Shown piece after piece: positions 1 to 5,166 of a DNA stretch of 48,131 nucleotides. Numbering within the stretch: position 1 is the first letter of the stretch; every line of letters starts with the position of its first letter. This DNA is from a virus. A program made the translations under genes and the position numbers. The notes beneath the pieces are model-generated. The model worked only from the letters and a program-made list of their open reading frames with translations. It searched no databases and had not been told where the DNA came from. Where the stretch lies: the IMG/VR virus record IMGVR_UViG_3300042389_000787, positions 1-48,131 of that record. One strand, 5' to 3'.

Positions 1-127
1 GACACGTGCGGAACCTCGCCCTTGGCAATCGCGGTCACGATCGCCCGAGCGGCCTCCTCGGCAATGATGGTCCCGGCGCCGTGGGCCGTGATGACGGCCT
101 GGATCGCGGCAGGGGCTGCGCGATTGA
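1..127. repeat. Terminal direct repeat, left copy
   Basis: Bases 1-127 are identical to 48005-48131. The repeat lies inside the coding sequence of a leftward gene that reads through it without a break. The simplest reading is an assembly overlap on a circular or circularly permuted molecule; 127 is also a common maximum k-mer length of short-read assemblers. A real short terminal repeat of a linear virion cannot be excluded from sequence alone. Confidence 0.95.
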
Positions 128-1130
128 TCGTGGCCCTGTGTGCCATGTTCGCCGCCCGCGCTTCATCCGCCTGCCGCTGGGCATCCGCCGCCGCCTCGAT
201 CCGGTGGCGTTCAGCTTCCACGGCGGCGGCACGATCGCGTTCGGCCTTTTGTTCAGCAGCTACCCGATCGCGTTCGGCCTTGGCTTCGGCTTCCTTGGCG
301 CGCTCATCGGCCTCGATCTTCTCCCGTTCCGCGCGGAGCAACCGCTCGGCCGCATCCCGCTCCCGCTTGGCCGCCGCATCCCGCTCAGCCTGGGCGCGAC
401 GTTCCGCCGCTGCGGCTTCCTCTGCCGCCTTGGCCTCTGCATCTCGTGTCGCCTTCTCAGCCGCCTCAGCCGCAATCCTGGCCTCGCGGTCGATGCGCTC
501 CTGCTCCTGCCGCTCCCGCTCGCGCCGGACCTCAGCTTCGCGGAGGCGTGCCAGTTCGGCGGCTTCGGCCTCCCGCTTGATGGCGGCGGCATGGGCGCGG
601 TGCATGGTGTCGACCGCACCGGCAATGGCTGCCTTGGCGCGCGCGGCAAACTCCTGCCAGTTGCGGGCAAGGTGTTCGTGGTGCGAGGTTGCGTCGATGT
701 GGGCGGCGATCTGGTCGGCGGTCCAATCGGCGGGGACGATCGCCCATGCTTCGATTTGGGCTATCGCGTCTTCATGTGCCTTGAGGCGCGCCCGATAGGC
801 TTCCAATGGGGCATCCAGCGACGCAATCAACTCGTCCATCTTCTGATCGACGATTTTGACTTCGGACCGGACGCCGTTGATGATTGCCTGATGATCTTCC
901 GTCAGGGTCTTCGCGAGGCGGATCAAGTCCTGGCGGGCGATGCCAACCTTCCGTTTCTTGGAGCCGATCTCTTTCCGCCCCTTTTCCGTCGACGCGTCGG
1001 CCTTAAAGCCCCGCAGTTCTTCGGCCAGACCACCAAGGATATCGTCCTTGTCGGCGGCCAGGATCGTCGGCAGTGCAGTCGCCGGGATGACCGTCAGCGC
1101 GGTCTTGTCGGGCTGGGTCATGTCGTTCAC
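1..1130 (-). CDS. Coiled-coil protein of recombination module (crosses the join)
   Basis: On the circle this is a gene of about 380 codons: it starts at GTG 1130 (GGAGG seven bases upstream; an ATG at 1121 is the alternative), runs to base 1 and continues from 48004 to its TGA at 47992-47994. The N-terminal ~175 residues form a soluble domain with a stretch rich in 'STEKGRKEIGSKKRKV'-type charge. Residues ~185-330 are an almost uninterrupted Ala/Glu/Arg/Lys coiled coil. Proteins of this build are commonly found beside phage exonuclease and annealing genes, and the next gene downstream here is the exonuclease. The exact role is unknown; scaffold or partner of the recombination proteins is inference. 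Confidence 0.8.
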   Translation of the reverse strand, partial: MNDMTQPDKTALTVIPATALPTILAADKDDILGGLAEELRGFKADASTEKGRKEIGSKKRKVGIARQDLIRLAKTLTEDHQAIINGVRSEVKIVDQKMDELIASLDAPLEAYRARLKAHEDAIAQIEAWAIVPADWTADQIAAHIDATSHHEHLARNWQEFAARAKAAIAGAVDTMHRAHAAAIKREAEAAELARLREAEVRRERERQEQERIDREARIAAEAAEKATRDAEAKAAEEAAAAERRAQAERDAAAKRERDAAERLLRAEREKIEADERAKEAEAKAERDRVAAEQKAERDRAAAVEAERHRIEAAADAQRQADEARAANMAHRATINRAAPAAIQAVITAHGAGTIIAEEAARAIVTAIAKGEVPHV

Positions 1131-1147
1131 AGTCGTTCCTCCGTCGT

Positions 1148-1594
1148 TCACCGCCCATCCCCCTCATGCCGCGCCTCAATCACCAGCAGCCGGCCCATCG
1201 CCTTTTCCAGCAGCCTGATCCGATCAACCGGCTCCATTTCCGGCCGGCGCGCGGACGATCCCGACCACACGTCGCGCAGTTGCGTCACGGTGTCTGCGTT
1301 CCAGATCGCGATGACTTCGTTGCTTTCCGGGACGGGGCGGGGGCGTGGCGTCGCGGCGTCTCGGATTTCGGCGGCGATGGTGCGAAGGGTTTCAGCATTC
1401 TCCCTCAAAGAGACGGCGGTGGGGGAATAACCAGCGCCAGCAACGGTGGCGATGTTTGATATCAACTCCGCCACCTTCAAAACCCGCACATCCAGCGCCT
1501 CGCACTTGCTCGCGGTGATGCAGTCGGCGCCTCGGACCTTGCTCGGGTCGTGGCCGGGGAGGGTGGTGTGGGGGTGGGGGAACTGGCGGGTCAT
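1148..1594 (-). CDS. Hypothetical phage protein, 148 aa
   Basis: Not recognised. The start at 1594 is chosen because its ATG overlaps the TGA of the upstream gene (ATGA), as elsewhere in this operon. The N-terminus is rich in His and Pro. The middle (about 40-75) is predicted helical, and the C-terminal ~25 residues form a charged helix containing 'DRIRLLEKAMGRLLVIE'. No cysteines pair up into a metal site and there is no membrane segment. It lies just upstream of the coiled-coil gene of the recombination module. Confidence 0.75.
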   Translation of the reverse strand: MTRQFPHPHTTLPGHDPSKVRGADCITASKCEALDVRVLKVAELISNIATVAGAGYSPTAVSLRENAETLRTIAAEIRDAATPRPRPVPESNEVIAIWNADTVTQLRDVWSGSSARRPEMEPVDRIRLLEKAMGRLLVIEARHEGDGR

Positions 1595-1809
1595 TCCGGC
1601 GTCTCCGGTCGATACGGTTCGGTGGTGCAAAGAAACTTGCGGACCCAGGCGGTTGGGACCCGCTCAACTGTCAGGCCATCCTCGAGCCAGCCCGATACCG
1701 TCTCGCTGACACGCGGGGAGTCCTGAGTTGCCGCCGCGACGACGGTGCCGATGTCCGGCCATTCCTTGAGCGGCACGGTTGTCCGGCCGATGTAGCTCCA
1801 TTCGCTCAT
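1591..1809 (-). CDS. Hypothetical small protein, 72 aa
   Basis: Begins MSEWSYIGRTTVP and carries a single cysteine. Both ends overlap neighbours by ATGA, which fixes the start at 1809. No family recognised. It belongs to the leftward early operon of small accessory genes. Confidence 0.7.
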   Translation of the reverse strand: MSEWSYIGRTTVPLKEWPDIGTVVAAATQDSPRVSETVSGWLEDGLTVERVPTAWVRKFLCTTEPYRPETPE

Positions 1810-2000
1810 GCCTTCTCTCCCGTAACAACCTTCGCCGCGTCCGTAATGGCCGCGATCAGGGCGGCGCATTGGTCGACTGTGAGGTCGACGGTCGCTTCCA
1901 CGCCCGCCTGATTGATCGTGACGAACACATGACCCAGTTGGGTTTCGACTTCGATTGTGTCCCCGTCTTTGTCTTCGATGACTGTTGAAATTTCGCTCAC
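1806..2000 (-). CDS. Hypothetical small acidic protein, 64 aa
   Basis: Acidic, with alternating hydrophobic residues in the first half (VIEDKDGDTIEVETQLGHVFVTI), suggesting a small beta-sheet, then a C-terminal helix (CAALIAAITDAAKVV). ATGA junctions at both ends. No function can be assigned. Confidence 0.7.
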   Translation of the reverse strand: MSEISTVIEDKDGDTIEVETQLGHVFVTINQAGVEATVDLTVDQCAALIAAITDAAKVVTGEKA

Positions 2001-2563
2001 GTCCGATCCCCCAGCATCCGGTCAATCAGCGCCCGCATCTGGCGCATCCACTGTTCCGTCACCTCGACTTCCAGCCCGCCGATCTTCTTTGGGCCGCAAA
2101 GCCGGTTGCGCGCCTCGGTGTGGATTTCCAGAAGCGTGATCTCCGGCCGGTGCGGATGCGCGAACAGGCCCGTCGTGATCGTCGTCAGGTCGTTGGGCTG
2201 GCATTCAAACCAGTCAGGCGCGGGCGACTGCGCCGGGCTGTCGAGAATGCCGGTGTCGTCGGCGTGGTTCGGGTCCAACCGCCCAGCCAAACCCGCCACC
2301 CGATCGCCGATGCGGCGCTGATAGGCGTCCAGATCGACGGCAGCGAGGCCGGCAGCGGCTTGCGTCAACAGCGTCAGGTCAACCGGCGGCTCGACGTTGA
2401 ACTCGGCCTGCGACACCGCCGCATGAAGCCGCGCAGCCGCGTCGCGCAGGTCGGATGCGGTGTCCACATCCGCCATCACGCGGGGGTCGGCGGCGCGCTG
2501 GTCAGCGACGGAGCCGAGGAGGGTGGTGGCGCGGCCGAGGCCGAGGCGCGGGAGCGCGTTCAT
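1997..2563 (-). CDS. Hypothetical protein, 188 aa
   Basis: Start at 2563 overlaps the TGA of the upstream gene. Largely helical in its first 110 residues; the C-terminal third (from DWFECQPND) looks like a compact alpha/beta domain ending 'MRQMRALIDRMLGDRT'. No catalytic motif was seen. Part of the leftward early operon. Confidence 0.72.
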   Translation of the reverse strand: MNALPRLGLGRATTLLGSVADQRAADPRVMADVDTASDLRDAAARLHAAVSQAEFNVEPPVDLTLLTQAAAGLAAVDLDAYQRRIGDRVAGLAGRLDPNHADDTGILDSPAQSPAPDWFECQPNDLTTITTGLFAHPHRPEITLLEIHTEARNRLCGPKKIGGLEVEVTEQWMRQMRALIDRMLGDRT

Positions 2564-2841
2564 ACCCGGGCCTCCCGAGCCAGACGGAACCGTTCGGCCG
2601 CAGCCTCGCGCTGTTCGTCGCTGATTTCCCGCTTCTCCCGGAACGGATCGGAACCCATGCGGAATGGCCAGAGAGGGCAGTGACCGGACGCGCACATCAG
2701 GACCTCGTTGCGCGATCCGCACATGCACGTCTCGACGCAGTATGCGCGGATGGCATCGCCCCGGCTGATGCGCGCGAACCCCTTTGCGGCCATGTCCTCG
2801 GGGGACATGTCGCGCGGGTCCATGGGGATGTCCGCGATCAC
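2560..2841 (-). CDS. Cys-rich small phage protein (CPLWPFRMG type), 93 aa
   Basis: GTG start overlapping the upstream TGA (GTGA). Residues 34-62 hold five cysteines in the pattern C-x3-C-x1-C ... C-x4-C followed by PLWPFRMG. Small proteins with a Cys cluster followed by CPLWPFR-G recur in phages and prophages of Proteobacteria, and the pattern suggests a bound metal. Their function is not known to me. A helical tail follows the Cys domain. Confidence 0.8.
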   Translation of the reverse strand: MIADIPMDPRDMSPEDMAAKGFARISRGDAIRAYCVETCMCGSRNEVLMCASGHCPLWPFRMGSDPFREKREISDEQREAAAERFRLAREARV

Positions 2842-3170
2842 AGGTCGCCTCCCATCGCCATATCCGTTGCGACCGCAGTCGCCCGGACCCGATACGCCGG
2901 CAGGTCAATCCCGTCGCGGATGTCGGTCAGCATTCCAAGCAGATCGTCCATGCCGTAGCCGGGCGCCGGAAAGGTCGTCTCGAACTCGGTTGCGCCGATG
3001 TCGTTCAGGAACGCGGTGAGCTTGGCTTTGAGTGTCGCGGCGCGGTCCACGTCGCGGGCCACGGCGGCGTCGGCGCGGTCGGCGGCGGCGTCGGTGGCAT
3101 CATCGCCGTAGCGGCGGGCGAACAGGGTGGGGGAGAAGCCATCGGGGTAGGGCATGTCGGCGGTTCCCAT
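2838..3170 (-). CDS. First gene of leftward early operon, 110 aa
   Basis: First gene downstream of the predicted leftward promoter at 3188-3216. ATG at 3170 gives a leader of only about 11 nt without a clear Shine-Dalgarno sequence; a second ATG at 3155 is possible. The protein is Asp/Ala-rich and helical in the first half (about 20-55). No family recognised. Confidence 0.65.
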   Translation of the reverse strand: MGTADMPYPDGFSPTLFARRYGDDATDAAADRADAAVARDVDRAATLKAKLTAFLNDIGATEFETTFPAPGYGMDDLLGMLTDIRDGIDLPAYRVRATAVATDMAMGGDL

Positions 3171-3187
3171 CGGTTTCGATGGGGGGA

Positions 3188-3216
3188 ACCTTAGTGCCGT
3201 TAAGGTGACTAGGCAA
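3188..3216 (-). promoter_or_regulatory. Leftward early promoter (PL-like)
   Basis: On the minus strand, TTGCCT (3216-3211) and TAAGGT (3193-3188) are separated by exactly 17 bp. The rightward promoter has the same design. The first inverted-repeat operator (3189-3205) covers most of the spacer and the -10 box, so a repressor bound there would block RNA polymerase. Predicted from sequence only. Confidence 0.6.
3189..3205. promoter_or_regulatory. Operator OL1, 17-bp inverted repeat
   Basis: CCTTAGTGCCGTTAAGG. Outer five bases on each side are perfectly complementary. The same half-sites occur at 3683-3699 and, degenerate, at 3223-3239. Overlaps the -10 box of the leftward promoter. Most likely bound by the CI-like and/or Cro-like protein. 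Confidence 0.65.
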
Positions 3217-3222
3217 GCGAAA

Positions 3223-3239
3223 TATTAGTCGCGCTAAGC
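3223..3239. promoter_or_regulatory. Operator OL2, degenerate 17-bp inverted repeat
   Basis: TATTAGTCGCGCTAAGC. Keeps the TTAG...CTAA core of the other two sites and lies just upstream of the leftward -35 box. It sits between the stop of the repressor gene and OL1, and may serve cooperative binding. Confidence 0.5.
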
Positions 3240-3246
3240 CGGTCCG

Positions 3247-3624
3247 TCATTTTTTTCCGGTTCGGCTCGCCATGCCCTGAACCGCCGCCAACGCAAACCC
3301 CTGCTGTTCGAGAGGTATTTTTCGGAACTCGCGGAGCATCTCAGCTTCGGCCGTGGTCTGCGCCCGGAATAATTCGGCCTCGTCACCACCCGTCATCAGC
3401 CATTCCACTGATGTTTCAAATGCCTCGGCAACCTGTTGCAATTGCTGCGGTCTCGGCATAGCACGACCTGTTTCATATTGCGTAACGGCATTCTCCGTTA
3501 CGCCTATATGACGGGCAAGTTGCCCTTGTGTCCAACCAAAAGCCTCGCGCAACTGGCGAATGCGTCCGCCAACCTGCACGGCCCGTTCGGTCACTCTGGA
3601 TGGTTTTTTGTCGGTCCCGGCCAT
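3247..3624 (-). CDS. CI-like repressor, XRE-family HTH
   Basis: The 125-residue protein (start MAGTDKK; an in-frame ATG at 3678 would add 18 residues but lies only four bases from the operator) has a classical lambda-type helix-turn-helix at about residues 17-72, with GRIRQLREAFGWTQGQLARHIGVTENAVTQYETG. A short helical C-terminal part follows. There is no S24 peptidase domain, so LexA-like self-cleavage is not expected. Divergent from the Cro-like gene, with operators on both sides. It probably keeps both early promoters silent during lysogeny; binding is inferred. Confidence 0.88.
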   Translation of the reverse strand: MAGTDKKPSRVTERAVQVGGRIRQLREAFGWTQGQLARHIGVTENAVTQYETGRAMPRPQQLQQVAEAFETSVEWLMTGGDEAELFRAQTTAEAEMLREFRKIPLEQQGFALAAVQGMASRTGKK

Positions 3625-3671
3625 GGCCAAACAATCCTGGGGATGCACGGCTATGACCACCTTAATTTGGG

Positions 3672-3700
3672 TTGCCATCCCGCCTTAGCGTTGCTAAGGT
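3672..3700 (+). promoter_or_regulatory. Rightward early promoter (PR-like)
   Basis: TTGCCA (3672-3677), a 17-bp spacer and TAAGGT (3695-3700), the same layout as the leftward promoter. The operator at 3683-3699 covers the spacer end and the -10 box. A start site about seven bases after the -10 box falls on the ATG of the Cro-like gene, so its message would be leaderless. Confidence 0.6.
3683..3699. promoter_or_regulatory. Operator OR, 17-bp inverted repeat
   Basis: CCTTAGCGTTGCTAAGG has perfect 7-bp arms around GTT. It is the best of the three sites and lies on the rightward promoter between the repressor and Cro-like genes. Confidence 0.7.
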
Positions 3701-3706
3701 CGGTTC

Positions 3707-3913
3707 ATGGTTGAACGAACGGAACCCCTTGCCTCGCTCCTGTCCCGCCGGAATGCGGTCCGCGACTTTGCGGAGGCGTGCGGCATTTCGACGGCGGCTG
3801 TCAGCCAGTGGCGACAGGTGCCGGTCAAACATGCGGAGACGATAGCGGCCCTCACGGGACTGTCCGTGGCCGATCTGCGCCCCACCCAATCCGATGAACA
3901 AGAGGCCGCCTGA
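3707..3913 (+). CDS. Cro/YdaS-like transcriptional regulator, 68 aa
   Basis: Small HTH protein: LLSRRNAVRDFAEACGISTAAVSQW (about 11-35) matches the first helices of YdaS/Cro-type repressors, followed by 'VPVKHAETIAALTGLSVADLRP'. First gene of the rightward early operon; its ATG coincides with the predicted transcription start. TGA overlaps the next ATG (TGATG). By position it should act as Cro against the CI-like gene. Its HTH resembles the C-terminal domain of the next protein. Confidence 0.82.
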   Translation: MVERTEPLASLLSRRNAVRDFAEACGISTAAVSQWRQVPVKHAETIAALTGLSVADLRPTQSDEQEAA

Positions 3914-4395
3914 TGCCAGTCTACATCATCCGTGCGGGAGAGGCCGGGCCGGTCAAGATCGGTCACGCAGCCGATCCCCAGCAGCGCCTCGGTGATTTGC
4001 AGGTTGCCCATTGGGAACGCCTCACGATCATTCGTCTGTTTGTCGGCGGGATGGCTGATGAGCGGGTCCTTCACGTCAGGTTCTCCGCGCATGTGATCCG
4101 GGGCGAATGGTTCAACTTTACACCCGAGATGATGGGTGACCTTGGCCTTGAGGAAATCATTCGGCCGCCGGTAGCCAGCAAGTATCCGCCCGCTCTCAAG
4201 CGGGTTCTGGAAACAGTCGGAGGTCCGCTAAAGCTTGCCCGCGCCCTCGGGATCGGCGCATCGGCCGTAACGCAATGGACGCGCATCCCTCCGCGCCACT
4301 TGCCGCGCGTCGAGCAGATCACCGGGATTGCCGGGCGGGAACTGCGCCCGGACCTGTGGGAGCCGCCCGCCGCCAGCCAGGACGCCGCGGCATGA
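3913..4395 (+). CDS. GIY-YIG-like (T5orf172/Mug113) domain fused to Cro/YdaS-like HTH
   Basis: Residues 1-70 fit the T5orf172/Mug113 branch of the GIY-YIG fold: VYII (3-6) for the GIY strand, VKIG (14-17) for YIG, Arg25 in QQRL, and the GEWF motif (64-67) near the end. Residues ~90-145 form a second YdaS/Cro-like HTH (LARALGIGASAVTQW, then ELRPDLW) like that of the preceding gene. Whether the nuclease-like part cleaves DNA is unknown; T5orf172 domains often occur with DNA-binding domains. A role in reading or cutting DNA at Cro-like sites is inference. Confidence 0.78.
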   Translation: MPVYIIRAGEAGPVKIGHAADPQQRLGDLQVAHWERLTIIRLFVGGMADERVLHVRFSAHVIRGEWFNFTPEMMGDLGLEEIIRPPVASKYPPALKRVLETVGGPLKLARALGIGASAVTQWTRIPPRHLPRVEQITGIAGRELRPDLWEPPAASQDAAA

Positions 4396-4559
4396 ACCCC
4401 GCCAAGCTCCGTCGCGCCATCGCGAACGCGGCCTTCATGGTCGAATGGTGGTCCGGCCGGGTCCTGTCCGATCTGCGGGACGACGCCAAGGCCGCAGCGG
4501 CGCGGAACAAGCTGACGCGCCTGCGCCGCGCCCTGGCCGAACTGGCGGCGCTGTCGTGA
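4392..4559 (+). CDS. Small basic helical protein, 55 aa
   Basis: ATGA overlap with the fusion gene and TGATG overlap with the next one. Rich in Ala, Arg and Leu, predicted to be two helices with two adjacent tryptophans (EWW). No family recognised. Probably translated by coupling within the rightward early operon. Confidence 0.65.
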   Translation: MNPAKLRRAIANAAFMVEWWSGRVLSDLRDDAKAAAARNKLTRLRRALAELAALS

Positions 4560-4636
4560 TGCTGTTCCACCTCATCCTTGCCATCCTGCTGACGACGGGC
4601 CTAGGCCTGATTGTCGTGGCGTGGCTCGCATGGTGA
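4559..4636 (+). CDS. Single-pass membrane peptide, 25 aa
   Basis: Encodes MLFHLILAILLTTGLG followed by LIVVAWLAW, almost entirely one transmembrane helix. Start codon overlaps the stop of the preceding gene (TGATG) and its end overlaps the next start. The size is close to the lower limit for a gene, so it rests on the coupled context and the clean hydrophobic segment. Confidence 0.5.
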   Translation: MLFHLILAILLTTGLGLIVVAWLAW

Positions 4637-4710
4637 ACGCGGTGATCGCCCTTCTCATGGCTGGCGGTTTCGCTGCGGTGCTGATCGCGCTGGTGGGGCT
4701 GTCCCTGTGA
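4630..4710 (+). CDS. Second single-pass membrane peptide, 26 aa
   Basis: MVNAVIALLMAGG then FAAVLIALVGLSL: again a single hydrophobic helix, overlapping the previous peptide gene by seven bases in another frame. A GTG in the next gene overlaps its TGA. Two consecutive peptides of the same kind make chance less likely. Confidence 0.5.
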   Translation: MVNAVIALLMAGGFAAVLIALVGLSL

Positions 4711-4892
4711 ACAGAACGCCGGGTGCCAATTCTTTGGGTTTCTCCCACCCGGCCGGCGCGGCGGGCGAGCGGCTGGGTGCGTCCCGGCGGACCCGTCGCG
4801 TCTTCCATACATGTTTTGCAGGACACGGAACGGCACCCGGGACGCCTGAACCCGGCCCCGTTCCTGTGGCGCGGCGGAGGGTGCGGCAGTGA
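4707..4892 (+). CDS. Hypothetical protein, 61 aa (GTG start)
   Basis: GTG overlaps the preceding TGA (GTGA). The product is rich in Gly, Ala, Pro and Arg without predicted structure. Support is only the coupled junctions at both ends, so this may be a non-coding stretch. Confidence 0.35.
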   Translation: MNRTPGANSLGFSHPAGAAGERLGASRRTRRVFHTCFAGHGTAPGTPEPGPVPVARRRVRQ

Positions 4893-5086
4893 TGCGGTCA
4901 CGGCTCCTTCGTCGCGTCCCCCATAGCCGGGATGTCGGTTGCAAGGTAATTTTCCAGGCTTCGGCGCTGGACGTTCGTTGTAAGCAGGCTCGGGACCCGG
5001 CTACGGCCGGCGCGGGCGGTTCCGTTCTCCGGGACGCGCGCCGGTCGATCTTATCCCCGTGCGCGCGGGGGGTTATCCGTGCGTGA
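4892..5086 (+). CDS. Hypothetical protein, 64 aa
   Basis: ATG overlaps the previous TGA (TGATG; a GTG one codon earlier is also possible). Basic, with four cysteines and no recognised domain. The 3' part lies over the structured leader of the methyltransferase gene, which may be the real function of this DNA. Confidence 0.3.
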   Translation: MRSRLLRRVPHSRDVGCKVIFQASALDVRCKQARDPATAGAGGSVLRDARRSILSPCARGVIRA

Positions 5087-5160
5087 CTTCCTCCCCGATC
5101 AACTGCGCCGGCTGGGTTCGCTCAGCCGGCGGCTTTTTCGGGGCTAAAAATCGGGGATAA
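5051..5160 (+). promoter_or_regulatory. Possible regulatory leader RNA of the helicase-methyltransferase gene
   Basis: The ribosome binding site region ATCGGGGATAA (5150-5160) is complementary to two upstream segments: TTATCCCCG at 5051-5059 (nine bases) and CCCCGAT at 5093-5099 (seven bases). A terminator hairpin lies between them and the gene. The two pairings are mutually exclusive and could hide the Shine-Dalgarno sequence. Prediction only. Confidence 0.4.
5106..5138 (+). terminator. Rho-independent terminator upstream of methyltransferase gene
   Basis: GCCGGCTG (5107-5114) pairs with CAGCCGGC (5123-5130) around an 8-nt loop, followed by GGC and five T. It stands 29 bases before the next ATG, so it may end the small-gene transcript or work as an attenuator. 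Confidence 0.7.
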
Positions 5161-5166
5161 AAAACG

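Noticed and set aside
6-1430. Long rightward frame of 474 codons at the left end
   Set aside because: It is the shadow of the leftward coiled-coil gene. Its product is Arg/Leu/Pro/Gly-rich with no domain, and the opposite strand gives a clean coiled-coil protein with RBS.
5051-5080. DnaA boxes TTATCCCCG and TTATCCGTG
   Set aside because: They match only six of nine positions of the consensus and are better explained by pairing with the ribosome binding site downstream.
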